From Marinobacter panjinensis (GTDB lineage Bacteria > Pseudomonadota > Gammaproteobacteria > Pseudomonadales > Oleiphilaceae): a stretch of DNA of 64,000 nucleotides. Positions 16,602-26,699 of the stretch are shown here, piece by piece. The stretch is taken from positions 1,054,001 to 1,118,000 of the forward strand of contig NZ_SZYH01000001.1 of the NCBI RefSeq assembly GCF_005298175.1, read 5' to 3'. The number at the start of each line of letters is the position of its first letter. The stretch's first letter is position 1. The notes beneath the pieces are model-generated. The model ran no database searches. It had not been told where the DNA came from and saw only the letters and a program-made list of their open reading frames with translations. The translations under genes and the position numbers were made by a program.

Positions 16602-17348
16602 TTAATAAACGATGAGTCTGACCAGAATGGCTGCGACCATCCCCAGGGTGATCCACTTGACCCACCTGGCGCCTTCGTCACTCAGATTGACGCGAACTGC
16701 AATGAATGCACCGGTGATATTGCCAAGAGCCAGCGTCAGCCCCATACCCCACCGCACCTGGTCACTGATGGCGAAAATCAGCAGCGCCGGCAAGGTATAC
16801 AGCAAGACTATGGAAACCTTGAATACGTTCACCTGGCGCAGGTCAATTTTCAGCATTCGGTACAGAACCACCAGGAAAAGCGCGCCAACGCCCACCTGTA
16901 TGAAGCCGCCGTAGACACCAATCAGGAACATGGCCAGGTAGATAACAGGGCCAAGCCGGTCCGGCGTCAGCGGGCGGGTGTCCAGCATTGGCTGGGGCAG
17001 CAGCATAAACACAGAGGCGCCGATCATGGCGGTCACCAGCACAAATTCGAAGACTGCATCGGCCACCCAGGTGGCCACCCAGGCTCCCAGCAGCGAACCA
17101 ACGACCGCCGGCACCGCCAGATGCAGGCTGACCACCAGGTTGCCATGCCCCATCCGATGGAAGCTGCCCACCGCAGTGATGCTCTGGAAGGTAATGGCGA
17201 CCCGGTTGGTGCCGTTTGCCACTTGGGGTGGCAGCCCGAGAAACATAAGCAGCGGCAGTGTCAGCATGGACCCACCGGCAGACAACACATTAATGAAGCC
17301 GGCGAGACCACCGAGAGCAAGCAGGGCCAGGACATCAGTTACCGTCAT
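16602..17348 (-). CDS. TSUP-family permease (TauE/SafE-like)
   Basis: 248 residues with about eight hydrophobic segments. The opening LALLALGGLAGFINVLSAGG (about 7-26) and SMLTLPLLMFLGLPPQVANG with the conserved P-x-x-A-N-G-TNR turn are typical of the TauE/SafE family. The family moves sulfite, sulfonates, sulfoacetate or other organic anions out of, or into, the cytoplasm. Its start overlaps the stop of the TRAP permease gene by 4 nt (ATGA), showing translational coupling. That coupling suggests the two permeases handle a related substrate and by-product, for example uptake of an organic acid and export of an anion released from it. That is inference. Confidence 0.85.
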   Translation of the reverse strand: MTVTDVLALLALGGLAGFINVLSAGGSMLTLPLLMFLGLPPQVANGTNRVAITFQSITAVGSFHRMGHGNLVVSLHLAVPAVVGSLLGAWVATWVADAVFEFVLVTAMIGASVFMLLPQPMLDTRPLTPDRLGPVIYLAMFLIGVYGGFIQVGVGALFLVVLYRMLKIDLRQVNVFKVSIVLLYTLPALLIFAISDQVRWGMGLTLALGNITGAFIAVRVNLSDEGARWVKWITLGMVAAILVRLIVY

Positions 17349-19507
17349 GACTCAGCCCGGGCAACCTGCTCCAATGCCGGCGAAGCCCTGCCTCGGCGAG
17401 CGCTCCAGATCAGAATTGCCAAAAATATCACCACCCCGGCTCCATCCAGCAGAACCTGACCGTGGGGCCATAGCATGAGGGCCCCGATGGGGAACATCAG
17501 CAGCCGCACAACCGGGTGGAGCCTGTGCTCCAGATAGCCCTCAAGTCCGGCGACAATGGCATAGATGCCAAACAGGGCGAAACAGAATACCCGGATCATT
17601 TCGGTAAAGTCACCGGTAATCAATGGTGAATAGGCAAACAGCAGCGGCACAATATACAGGCCCTTGGCCAGCTTCCACGCAGTAAATCCGGTGCGCATCT
17701 GCGGTGTGCCCGCAATCGCCGCCGCTGCGAACGCGGTCAGGCAGACCGGCGGTGTCACATTGGAGTCCTGCGACAACCAGAAAATGATCATGTGAGCAGC
17801 CACCAGCACCATCGACAGGGTCGCCGGGGAAAGGGCCTGCTCCAACAGCTGGGTACTGAAAGTGTCCGGCACCACTGCCAGCAGCTGCTGAGCCGTGGCC
17901 AGCTCCATCGGCGCATTGAGCAGCTCCATTTTGTCGGGGGCTGCCAGCATGAAGATGGCTTTTGCCTGTTCCGGCAGGTTGCCATTCACCAGCAATTCCA
18001 GCACCTGGCCCTGGGCGATCAGGTTATAGATCGCGGGTGCCGATAGAGTCGCCAGTACAATGTAAGCCGCTGTAACCGGCAAGCCCATACCCAGAATCAG
18101 TGATGCCAGGGCGACAAGCAGGATTGTGATAACCAGGCTGCCACCGGCCCAGTCGGTAATCATCAGGGAAAAGGTATTTCCAATACCCGTAGTGGAGACC
18201 ACCATCACGATCAGACCAACGGTAATCAGCAAAATCGCCGTGGTGGTTATGTTTCTTGCGCCCATGGCCAGCGCATCCAGAATATCCCGAAACCCCATAG
18301 GGTGCCTGGACAAACGGGACGCAACGATCACGGAAAGGATGGCGATGCCTGCGGCGTAGGTGGGCGTGAACCCATAAATCAGTGCTGCAATCAGCACGAC
18401 CAGTGGCAACAGAAAATGCCAGCCGTCTTTCATCACCTCCTTCAGAGTGGGCGCTTCGTCGTCTTCCAGTTTGACCGCGTGGCTGCGTTTCGCCTCAATC
18501 CGCACGAACATGGCCACCGAGAGGAAGTACAACAGCGCAGGTAGCGCTGCCACGCCAATGATGGTCAGGTAGGAGACCTGGGTGTAAGAGGCCATGATAA
18601 ACGCCCCGGCTCCCATCACCGGAGGCATCAGCTGGCCACCGGTGGATGCCGCCGCTTCAACGCCGGCAGCAAAGCGGGCCGGAAAGCCCGCTTTGCGCAT
18701 CAGGGGTATAGTGATAACACCGGTCGACACGGTATTGGCGACACTGGAGCCGGATACCGATCCCATCAGCCCCGAGGAAAAGACCGCCACAAAGCCAGGG
18801 CCACCGACAAAGCGGCCGGCAGCACAGCGCGCCAACTCAATGATAAAATCGCCAGCGCCGGATTTGACGAGGAAGGCACCGAACAGGATAAACATGAACA
18901 CGTAGGTCCAGGATATCCGTGCAATCGAGCCCAGCATGCCCTGGCCACCGAGGTAGGATCGGAACAGCACCGTTTCCCATGAAAGACCCGGAAAGTTGAA
19001 GATACCGTCAACATACTGCCCCCACCAGGCCACATAGGTCAGGGCCACCACACACAACAGCGGAATGAACCAGCCCACGGTCCTTCGGGCCAACTCCAGA
19101 ATCAATACCACTGCAGCGATGGAGGCCATCCAGTCCGCCATATTGAAGTTGACGCCACGCTGGTAAAGGTCATCCTCAAAGAGGATCAGGTAAAAGGCGC
19201 AGGCCATTGCGACCAGACCAAGCACCACATCCACGCCCAGCACCACCCGCTGACCGGCAGCCGAGCGGGCCTTCAGCATCGGGTTGGTCAGGGTGCAGAT
19301 CAGACCGAACAGGCCAAAGTGCAACGCCGATGTCCACAGGGTCGACAGCGTGGACAGGGTGTTGAAGTACAGGTGAATCAATGCAGCGCCAACGGCCAGC
19401 CAGAAGATCACCGGCCCGATCAGCCGGTGATCCAGTCGTTCCGCTGCATCGCTGATGCTTTCGTCGCGAACCTCCACCGGAGGTTCGCCCGTTTCCCGCT
19501 CAGCCAC
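17345..19507 (-). CDS. TRAP transporter, fused 4TM/12TM permease (TAXI type)
   Basis: 720 residues, GTG start. The N-terminal ~190 residues correspond to the small DctQ-like unit, and the rest to DctM. DctM-type motifs are visible: GSVSGSSVANTVSTGVITIPLMRKAGF and, later, LGMGLPVTAAYIVLA and VTPPVCLTAFAAAAIAG. Fusion of the two permease subunits is normal for TAXI-type TRAP systems. The start follows the stop of the binding-protein gene by 2 nt. The inner-membrane protein would import a carboxylate-type solute with Na+. Confidence 0.92.
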   Translation of the reverse strand: MAERETGEPPVEVRDESISDAAERLDHRLIGPVIFWLAVGAALIHLYFNTLSTLSTLWTSALHFGLFGLICTLTNPMLKARSAAGQRVVLGVDVVLGLVAMACAFYLILFEDDLYQRGVNFNMADWMASIAAVVLILELARRTVGWFIPLLCVVALTYVAWWGQYVDGIFNFPGLSWETVLFRSYLGGQGMLGSIARISWTYVFMFILFGAFLVKSGAGDFIIELARCAAGRFVGGPGFVAVFSSGLMGSVSGSSVANTVSTGVITIPLMRKAGFPARFAAGVEAAASTGGQLMPPVMGAGAFIMASYTQVSYLTIIGVAALPALLYFLSVAMFVRIEAKRSHAVKLEDDEAPTLKEVMKDGWHFLLPLVVLIAALIYGFTPTYAAGIAILSVIVASRLSRHPMGFRDILDALAMGARNITTTAILLITVGLIVMVVSTTGIGNTFSLMITDWAGGSLVITILLVALASLILGMGLPVTAAYIVLATLSAPAIYNLIAQGQVLELLVNGNLPEQAKAIFMLAAPDKMELLNAPMELATAQQLLAVVPDTFSTQLLEQALSPATLSMVLVAAHMIIFWLSQDSNVTPPVCLTAFAAAAIAGTPQMRTGFTAWKLAKGLYIVPLLFAYSPLITGDFTEMIRVFCFALFGIYAIVAGLEGYLEHRLHPVVRLLMFPIGALMLWPHGQVLLDGAGVVIFLAILIWSARRGRASPALEQVARAES

Positions 19508-19509
19508 GA

Positions 19510-20517
19510 TTACTCGGCAATCAGCCGATCAGGAATGGTGAGCCCCTGCTCCTGGTAAAACCGGACTGCGCCCGGATGAAGCGGCATGGGCAAACCGGCT
19601 ATGGCCTTGTCCAGTGCCATCGCCTTTGTAGCCGGATGGATGTTGTTCAGGAACGGCAGATTGGCGTAGATCGTTTTCGTGATCTGGTAAACATCCTCTT
19701 CGGAAACGTCCGCACGCACGGCGAGGATATTGGGCTGGGCAATGGTCTCGATCGCCTCGTCCTGATTGGGGTAGGTGCCCGCCGGGATGGTGTACGGAGT
19801 CCACAGCTCGAAATCACTGTTCACCTCGGCCAACTGTTCCGTGGTGAAATTCAGGGTGGTAATGTCGCTGCCCATGTTGGCATAAGCCCGGGTGACCGCT
19901 GATGCCGGTACGCCGGCCGGGATGTTCATGCCATCGATATTGCCATTCTGCAGTGCGTCAGCACTGGGACCATAGCCGAGATACGCCAGATCGATCTTGT
20001 CCAGGTCAATGCCCACGTTGCCCAGGATAAAGCGTCCGGAGCCCTCAGTGCCGGAGTTCCGGGCACCAATGGAAAAGCTTTCGTCGTATAGATTGGTCAT
20101 GTCGGCAATGGTGCCGGTGTCCGCCAATTCTTTGGACACCACGAAGTGTTCGACGTTTTGCCAGAGCATGGAGACGGAGCGGAGGTTCTTGTAGGCCTTT
20201 GGTACCGGTCCGGTACCATTCCAGGCATAGGCACCATAAAGGCCCTGGAGAATACCGAACTGAATCTGGTCCTCGTCCATCAGCTTGAGGTTCTCGCCGG
20301 AACCGGCAGAACTGATGGCAGACACGGAAATGTTGGTCGTGGGTTCAAGCTTTACCTTGATCAGCGTGGAAAGGGCAACGCCCACCGGGTAATAGGTACC
20401 TCCGGTCGTCGCGGTGCCCATTACGTAGTTGCCTTCGGCGTGCACCCCGGGAGAAAAGGAAAAAATGGCGGCTGCCAGTAAGCCCACGGTGGATTGCAGA
20501 AATCGGTTCTTGTTCAT
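19510..20517 (-). CDS. TAXI-family TRAP transporter solute-binding protein
   Basis: 335 residues. The signal peptide is clear (MNKNRFLQ, hydrophobic stretch, cleavage after GVHA near residue 28). The mature start YVMGTATTGGTYYPVGVALS is the TAXI-family signature, and IGARNSGTEGSGRFILGNVGI is the ligand-loop sequence (about residues 150-170). It heads the operon with the fused permease, the TSUP permease and the oxidoreductase. AAGGAT precedes the ATG. TAXI proteins bind glutamate, other dicarboxylates or related acids; the ligand cannot be read from the sequence. Confidence 0.92.
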   Translation of the reverse strand: MNKNRFLQSTVGLLAAAIFSFSPGVHAEGNYVMGTATTGGTYYPVGVALSTLIKVKLEPTTNISVSAISSAGSGENLKLMDEDQIQFGILQGLYGAYAWNGTGPVPKAYKNLRSVSMLWQNVEHFVVSKELADTGTIADMTNLYDESFSIGARNSGTEGSGRFILGNVGIDLDKIDLAYLGYGPSADALQNGNIDGMNIPAGVPASAVTRAYANMGSDITTLNFTTEQLAEVNSDFELWTPYTIPAGTYPNQDEAIETIAQPNILAVRADVSEEDVYQITKTIYANLPFLNNIHPATKAMALDKAIAGLPMPLHPGAVRFYQEQGLTIPDRLIAE

Positions 20518-20673
20518 AATCCATTATCCTTTTGTGATTATTATCGTCCGCAACTGAGATCTCACCTTATTAAGGTAGTGGCTAAGTCTGGGATCTACCA
20601 GTTGATGCAACGAGTTCTAGACCTTGGTATGAGTCTTGATTTGCTCCGCAATAGTTCGCTGCTCCTAATGCAA

Positions 20674-20701
20674 CAAACCCCCGCTGGTAGGCGGGGGTTT
20701 G
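20674..20701 (-). terminator. Terminator-like hairpin downstream of putP
   Basis: An 11-bp perfect stem, CAAACCCCCGC (20674-20684) with GCGGGGGTTTG (20691-20701), and a 6-nt loop. Read on the minus strand it is about 65 nt past the putP stop and ends in GTTTGTTG, a weak U-tract. The 249 bp between putP and the TAXI gene contains no other feature I recognise. Confidence 0.65.
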
Positions 20702-20766
20702 TCGACAAACTCACAGGGCTCCTTGCTAAACCCTGCCATTTCTTCGGGCGCTATGCGCCCGTTGCA

Positions 20767-22257
20767 TCAGCGAGTGATGTGCTGATATTCACCAGCATCT
20801 GCAGTCACACTGCTCACCGCCAGGATCGCAATGAAGGAAAGGAGGAAGCCAGGAATGATCTCATACACACCCGGGCCACCCATGAACTCACCGTTCCAGC
20901 CCAGTGAAATCCAGATCATAACGGTAGCAGCACCTACAACCATACCAGCGATGGCGCCCGCGCCGTTGGTGCGCGACCACATCAGCGACAGGATGATCAG
21001 CGGGCCAAAGGCGGCACCGAAACCTGCCCAGGCGTTACTGACCAGAGCCAGAACCTGAGAATCCGGGTCGGAGGCGATTACGGCAGCAACCAGACCAACC
21101 AGTACAACACAGATCCGGCCAACAAATACGCATTCCTTGTCGTCGGCTTCCTTGCGCAGGAACAGACGATAGAAGTCTTCAGTCAATGACGATGAAGACA
21201 CCAGAAGCTGGCTTGAAATGGTACTCATGACTGCGGCAAGCAATGCAGCATAGAGGAAACCGGTGATCAGCGGATGGAACAGCAGGTTCGACAGAATGAT
21301 AAAGATGGTTTCCGGATCTTCAACATCCAATCCATTGCGAATGGCGTAGGCCCGGCCGAACACGCCCAGAGAGACGGCACCAATCAGGGAAATAGTCATC
21401 CAGCCCATCCCGATGTTACGAGCAATAGGTACTTCTTTCAAAGTGCGAATTGCCATAAAGCGCACGATGATGTGGGGCTGACCGAAATACCCAAGCCCCC
21501 AGGTAACCGCAGACAGCCAGCCTATAAAGGTCAGTCCCTCCGTCCACGACAGTAGCGTGGGGTCGACTTCATTCAGAGTCTGTGAAGCCTGGGCGAAACC
21601 ACCGCCACCTTCACCAAAGAGCACCACCGCCGGCATAATCACCAGCGCCAGCATCATGATACAACCCTGGACAAAATCCGTCATGCTCACCGCCAGGAAA
21701 CCACCAACAACGGTGTAGGCCAATACGACACCCAGCGTGATGACAATACCCACTGCGTAATCACTCAAACCACCGAAGTTGAAGATTCCGGCAAACGCAC
21801 TTTCAAACAGCTTGCCGCCGGCAACCAGGCCGGACGCGGTGTAAACCGCAAAGAAAATAACGATAACGATCGCGGATACCGTTCTCAGCGACAGTGCCTG
21901 AGTCGGGAACCTGTTCGCCAGGAACGACGGAATGGTGATCGCATTACCATAGTGAACCGTCTGTTCACGAAGCCGTGGCGCCACCAGGGTCCAGTTAAAG
22001 AACGCACCCACAAGCAGGCCGATACCGATCCAGGCCGAACCCAGGCCCGATGCAAACAGCGCCCCTGGAAGACCCAGAAGCAACCAACCACTCATGTCTG
22101 ATGCCCCGGCCGATAGCGCCGCCACCTTTGGACTGAGTGCTCGCCCACCCAACATGTAATCTTCGGATGAAGACGTAGCTCTGCGCATTGCATAAACGCC
22201 GATGGCGATCATGAGCGCAAAATAAAGAAATAGACTTATCCAAACACCAATAGCCAT
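20767..22257 (-). CDS. putP: Sodium/proline symporter
   Basis: 496 residues from the ATG at 22257, which is preceded by GGAGGAG. The protein is an SSS-family carrier with about 13 hydrophobic segments. Its segments SEDYMLGGRALSPKVAAL, SAGASDMSGWLLLGLPGA and, near the C-terminus, SNAWAGFGAAFGPLIILSLM match PutP closely. The serine-rich Na+ site segment TISSQLLVSSSSLTEDFYR (about residue 330) is present. It imports proline with Na+ across the inner membrane to feed PutA, encoded just upstream on the same strand (212 nt gap). A hairpin at 22375-22395 with no good U-tract lies between them, so read-through is likely. Confidence 0.94.
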   Translation of the reverse strand: MAIGVWISLFLYFALMIAIGVYAMRRATSSSEDYMLGGRALSPKVAALSAGASDMSGWLLLGLPGALFASGLGSAWIGIGLLVGAFFNWTLVAPRLREQTVHYGNAITIPSFLANRFPTQALSLRTVSAIVIVIFFAVYTASGLVAGGKLFESAFAGIFNFGGLSDYAVGIVITLGVVLAYTVVGGFLAVSMTDFVQGCIMMLALVIMPAVVLFGEGGGGFAQASQTLNEVDPTLLSWTEGLTFIGWLSAVTWGLGYFGQPHIIVRFMAIRTLKEVPIARNIGMGWMTISLIGAVSLGVFGRAYAIRNGLDVEDPETIFIILSNLLFHPLITGFLYAALLAAVMSTISSQLLVSSSSLTEDFYRLFLRKEADDKECVFVGRICVVLVGLVAAVIASDPDSQVLALVSNAWAGFGAAFGPLIILSLMWSRTNGAGAIAGMVVGAATVMIWISLGWNGEFMGGPGVYEIIPGFLLSFIAILAVSSVTADAGEYQHITR

Positions 22258-22469
22258 GAAACTCCTCCAGTTCAATAGGACGGATCTGACTCCGACCGGT
22301 TGGTGCGCTTACCATGTTCAAACCGGTAGCCGCACGCTTTGTTTTTTTAATGCTTCTTCTTGCCCAAGTGATGAGGCGCTACTGCCTATAGCGCCAGCCT
22401 CCGCATCGCAATGCCTACCTCCTTATCCGTCAGTTTTCGTTCCGCCCTGCTTTAAGAGCATAGCGCCGT

Positions 22470-25400
22470 TTACACCTTTTCGATTCCAAGAGACAGCAAC
22501 GAGGCATTCCCCCCCACGGCTGTCGTGTTGATCGTACGGGTTCTCTCGGTGGCGAACCGCAGCAGATAATGCGGACCGCCGGCTTTCGGGCCGGTGCCCG
22601 ACAAGCCCCGACCACCAAAGGGCTGAACACCGACAACCGCACCGATCTGATTCCGGTTGACGTAGGTATTGCCCACTTTCACGCGCTGTTCAATATACGC
22701 AGCTGTGGATTCGCTGCGGCTGTGAATTCCCAGCGTAAGGCCATACCCGGCTGAGTTAATGTCGTCAATAACCTCATCCAGTTTCTCTGCAGTGTAGTGG
22801 ACAACGTGAACAATAGGCCCGAAATGTTCCCTTTTCAGCTCATTGATGCCCGAAATTCCGTAGGCCGATGGTGCTACGAAATACCCTGACTGGCAGGTTT
22901 CAGGCAGTGGCGTACTGGCAATGAAGCGGGCGCCCTTGTCCAGCTCCGTCAGATGCGACTGCAGACTGGACCGTGCTTCGTCATCAATCACCGGCCCGAC
23001 ATCGGTACTGTGCAGCTCCGGATTACCAACCGACAGCTCCTGCATGGCGCCTGCCAGCAAGGTTTCCATTCGCTCGGCCACATCCTTCTGAATATAGAGC
23101 ACACGCAGTGCCGAGCAGCGCTGCCCTGCACTGGCAAAGGCGGACTGGATCACATCTCTGACCACCTGCTCCGGTAACGCACTGCTGTCCACAATCATGG
23201 CATTCTGCCCGCCCGTCTCTGCGATCAGGGGCACAATGGCTCCCTCGCGCTGAGCAAGGGCACGATTGAGGACATGCGCTACCTCTGTAGAACCGGTGAA
23301 GGCGACGCCGGCAATCCTGGGGTCCGGGGTCAGTTTGCCGCCGATTGATGCACCATCACCGGGTAAAAGTTGAATCACGTCAGGCGGGAATCCGGCCTCG
23401 AGCATCAGCTCAAAAGCGCGGCCTGCCACCAGGCTTGTCTGTTCCGCCGGTTTGGCAATGACTGTATTACCCGCAACCAGGGCTGCCATGATCTGGCCGG
23501 TAAATATGGCCAGCGGAAAATTCCAGGGACTGATACAGAGAAATACGCCACGCCCTTCCATGTAGAGTTCGTTGCTCTCTCCCGTTGGCCCAGGCAAGGC
23601 CATGGCGTCGCCGAACCGGGCCCGCCCCTGAATGGCGTAATAACGACAGAAATCAACAGCTTCACGAACCTCATCGATGCCATCCTGCATGGTTTTACCG
23701 GCTTCACGGCAACAGATTGCCATGAGTTCTTCCATGTGGGATTCCATCAGGTCCGCGAATGTTTCCAGGCACCGGGCACGATCACCCACAGGGCGATCCC
23801 GCCAACCGGGGAAGCCCGCAGCAGCCACATCAAGCGCTTCAGCCGACAGGGCCTCGGTGCTCCAGTAGACATGCCCCACGGGTCGGGTTGTGTCGAAGGG
23901 CGCGGTAATTTCCCTGGGGCTTCCTTCGCGTCTTTTCTCACCCCTGATCACCGGGGCTGCTTCCCAGCCGGATTCCGACCACTGGGCAAGATGGTTCAGC
24001 AGCGGATCAAGATCGGCGGCAACGTGAATATTCATACCCCTGGAATTACGACGCTCATCGCCATAGATATGAGTTGGCGCCGGAATCCGGTCATTGGGCA
24101 GTGAATCGTATTTCTGGAGTTCGTGAACCGGATTCTGAATCAGGTCTTCAATGGGGGTCGCCGCATCCACCAGACGGTGTACAAAGGAGGAATTGGCGCC
24201 GTTTTCCAGGAGGCGACGCACCAGATACGGCAACAGATCCTTGTGGGCGCCAACCGGAGCGTAAATGCGCACGGGGATATCGTTCTCCGCGAGGATACTG
24301 TTGTAAAGCGCATCACCCATACCATGGAGGCGCTGGAACTCGATCCGGCGGCGCTTGCTCTTTGCCATGGCCAGCACCGAGGCAACGGTGTGGGCGTTAT
24401 GACTGGCCAGCTGGGGATACAACGCTCCTTGGGTATAGTCACTCAGCAGGAATCGAAGGCACGCCAGATAGGACGTATCGGTGGCTTCCTTGCGGGTGAA
24501 TACCGGGTAACTTTCCAGCCCCAACTGCTGGCAGATCTTGATTTCGGTGTCCCAGTAGGCACCTTTGACCAGCCGGATGGGAATCTCATCACCCTGCTCC
24601 CTGGCCAGCTTTGTCAGCCAGCACAGAACCGGCAGCGCCCGCTTTGAATAGGCCTGGATAACCAGCCCGAAGCCGCCCCACCCTCTGACCACGGGGGAGC
24701 TGAACACCCTTTCGAACAACTTTAGTGAGATTTCCAGACGATCCATCTCTTCGGCGTCGATGGTAATCGACACCTTGTTCTCCCGGGCGAATTCCAGAAG
24801 ACCCGTCAGTGTGGCACCGAGTTCCTGCAGAACACGCTCTTCCTGGGACACTTCGTAGCGGGGATGCAGCGCGGAGAGCTTGATGGAAATCGAGGGTGCC
24901 GGGGCCTTGCTGCCGGGATAGGTGTCGTTTCCGACCGATGCGATGGCATCCCTATAATCCTTCAGGTAGCGGGCGGCATCGTCGCTGGTCATTGCCGCTT
25001 CGCCCAGCATATCGAAGGAATAGCTGTAGCCCATGTCGCGGTATTCCCGGGCGTTCTTCAGTGCCTCATCAATATCGCGGCCGAGAACAAACTGTTTGCC
25101 CATAATGGCCATAGCCTGGTACATGGCACTGCGAATGACCGGCTCACCGCTGCGCTTGACCAGGCGTCGCCAGATGCTGGAGGGCGAACCGTCAAGGCGC
25201 TTGTCCATTTTGACCACCCGCCCTGTCAGCAGAAGTCCCCAGGTAGAGGCATTGACGAGCGTGGACTCACTGCGACCAACGTGTTTTTTCCAGTCGGCGT
25301 CGGAAAGTTTGTCCTGAATCAGGGCATCGGCAGTGTATTTATCAGGAATACGCATCAATGCTTCCGCCAGACACATGAGCAGGATGCCTTCCTGGGTATC

Positions 25401-25649
25401 CAGGCTGTACTCCTGAAGGAGTGCATCGATCATATGGACGGAATCGTCCTGGTCCCGGACCTTTTTAATCAGGCTGGTAGCCGTCTCGGTGACGGCGCGA
25501 TGCTCTGCAGCATCACTCTGGGCCAGGGGAATCAGTTCATTAAGGTAGCGCGCTTCATCAACGGCGTAGTTGGCGATGATTCCCTGCCAGAAAAAGGATT
25601 TTGGCTGTTCCTGAAATGCAGGCTCTAACACCTTGCTTGCATTGAACAT
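22470..25649 (-). CDS. putA: Bifunctional proline dehydrogenase / L-glutamate gamma-semialdehyde dehydrogenase, short type
   Basis: 1059 residues. The proline dehydrogenase barrel is about 170-480 (SIKLSALHPRYE near 255; RLVKGAYWDTEIK near 360). The aldehyde dehydrogenase is about 560-1040, with the catalytic Cys in SAGQRCSALRVLYIQ near 840. The protein oxidises proline to glutamate in two steps, with FAD/quinone and NAD+. E. coli PutA is about 1320 residues and starts with a ribbon-helix-helix DNA-binding domain. Here the N-terminus MFNASKVLEPAFQEQPKSFF has no such domain, and the C-terminal extension is also missing. It is therefore the minimal form, which cannot repress its own operon; a regulator must come from elsewhere. 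Confidence 0.96.
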   Translation of the reverse strand: MFNASKVLEPAFQEQPKSFFWQGIIANYAVDEARYLNELIPLAQSDAAEHRAVTETATSLIKKVRDQDDSVHMIDALLQEYSLDTQEGILLMCLAEALMRIPDKYTADALIQDKLSDADWKKHVGRSESTLVNASTWGLLLTGRVVKMDKRLDGSPSSIWRRLVKRSGEPVIRSAMYQAMAIMGKQFVLGRDIDEALKNAREYRDMGYSYSFDMLGEAAMTSDDAARYLKDYRDAIASVGNDTYPGSKAPAPSISIKLSALHPRYEVSQEERVLQELGATLTGLLEFARENKVSITIDAEEMDRLEISLKLFERVFSSPVVRGWGGFGLVIQAYSKRALPVLCWLTKLAREQGDEIPIRLVKGAYWDTEIKICQQLGLESYPVFTRKEATDTSYLACLRFLLSDYTQGALYPQLASHNAHTVASVLAMAKSKRRRIEFQRLHGMGDALYNSILAENDIPVRIYAPVGAHKDLLPYLVRRLLENGANSSFVHRLVDAATPIEDLIQNPVHELQKYDSLPNDRIPAPTHIYGDERRNSRGMNIHVAADLDPLLNHLAQWSESGWEAAPVIRGEKRREGSPREITAPFDTTRPVGHVYWSTEALSAEALDVAAAGFPGWRDRPVGDRARCLETFADLMESHMEELMAICCREAGKTMQDGIDEVREAVDFCRYYAIQGRARFGDAMALPGPTGESNELYMEGRGVFLCISPWNFPLAIFTGQIMAALVAGNTVIAKPAEQTSLVAGRAFELMLEAGFPPDVIQLLPGDGASIGGKLTPDPRIAGVAFTGSTEVAHVLNRALAQREGAIVPLIAETGGQNAMIVDSSALPEQVVRDVIQSAFASAGQRCSALRVLYIQKDVAERMETLLAGAMQELSVGNPELHSTDVGPVIDDEARSSLQSHLTELDKGARFIASTPLPETCQSGYFVAPSAYGISGINELKREHFGPIVHVVHYTAEKLDEVIDDINSAGYGLTLGIHSRSESTAAYIEQRVKVGNTYVNRNQIGAVVGVQPFGGRGLSGTGPKAGGPHYLLRFATERTRTINTTAVGGNASLLSLGIEKV

Positions 25650-25852
25650 GTCCGCGCCTCGTCGATGGCACCGGCTACCAGCCGAATACCCGGATTTATT
25701 ATTCTGTTTGGGTCAGACAACACGCACGAATCAATCCAGCGCCCTGACGATGACCAGCTACCTCCATAAGTTAGTATTACTACGGATCACAGGCTTACAA
25801 AATCCTACGATTTTTTTGTAAATTCATCCGAAAATGGTCGTTTTTTAGCAAA

Positions 25853-26632
25853 TCAGGCAACTTTGCCATCAATTCGTAGTCTGGAAGGTGTTGTGCCCTT
25901 GTGTTTTCGGAGGGCATTGGTGAGCGCACTCTGTGAGGAGAATCCAGTTCGGTAACTGACTTCCGACACTGACAGCGGGGTCATTGTCAGCAGCTGTACA
26001 GCCTGGTCAAGGCGGGTCTGCAGCAGGAACTGATGTGGCGTCACGCCAACCACCTCCCGGAACATTTCATGAAAACGGCTGACACTGAGGCAGGCAACCC
26101 CGGCAAGATCGTTGACAGTTATCTTACGCTGGATGTTTTCCATGATATAGCGCCGGATCGTATCCGGGCTTATGGCATGGCGATTCTGGCGAACTTCGCG
26201 GCCGTCATTCAAGCGCTCGGCCATACAGTGCAGGATACTCGCGCCCATGTGGTGCTTCATGCCCTCGTTTTCAGGCGAGCGATCAAACTCTCCGGCGACA
26301 AACTGCACCAGTCCCTGCAATTTGCTATCCAGCACCAGCGTGCGTGGCCGTTCGAATAGCGGGGCCAATGTTTCGTATTCACTGTGAGCAGGACTGTTGA
26401 AGGCTGGCACGTAAGGATCGAGATTGATCACCAGAACGTGATTCTGGAGGTCGCCACAGTAATCATGCCTGGCTTCGGTGGGCACCAGGCATGCACGCCA
26501 GGTATCCAGGTGGGAACCGGTTCCGTCTACGCTGAGATCGGCTTCGCCGCGAACCCCGACAACAATCTGGTGGTGTTCATGGCGATGGTGATGAGAAGCC
26601 GTTGGAAGCTTGAGCAAGCGTGCGTTCAACAT
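25853..26632 (-). CDS. AraC-family regulator, probably of the put genes
   Basis: 259 residues. The N-terminal cupin sensor domain is about 1-150, and the AraC DNA-binding domain about 160-255, with DLAGVACLSVSRFHEMFREVVG as the first helix-turn-helix and VSEVSYRTGFSSQSALTNALRKH as the second. It lies 203 nt upstream of putA on the same strand. In Pseudomonas aeruginosa the AraC/XylS protein PruR activates proline genes, and its putA also needs an outside regulator. The truncated PutA next door makes a similar role likely here. Start assigned at the ATG at 26632. Confidence 0.82.
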   Translation of the reverse strand: MLNARLLKLPTASHHHRHEHHQIVVGVRGEADLSVDGTGSHLDTWRACLVPTEARHDYCGDLQNHVLVINLDPYVPAFNSPAHSEYETLAPLFERPRTLVLDSKLQGLVQFVAGEFDRSPENEGMKHHMGASILHCMAERLNDGREVRQNRHAISPDTIRRYIMENIQRKITVNDLAGVACLSVSRFHEMFREVVGVTPHQFLLQTRLDQAVQLLTMTPLSVSEVSYRTGFSSQSALTNALRKHKGTTPSRLRIDGKVA

Positions 26633-26699
26633 ACCCGCGACCCGGAGGATGATTGAGAATGTTACTCAATTAAAGCAGAACATCGCGCAACATGCACGA

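Noticed and set aside
22375-22395. GGCGCTA…TAGCGCC hairpin between putA and putP as a terminator
   Set aside because: There is no T-run next to the stem on the minus strand; read-through into putP is more likely.
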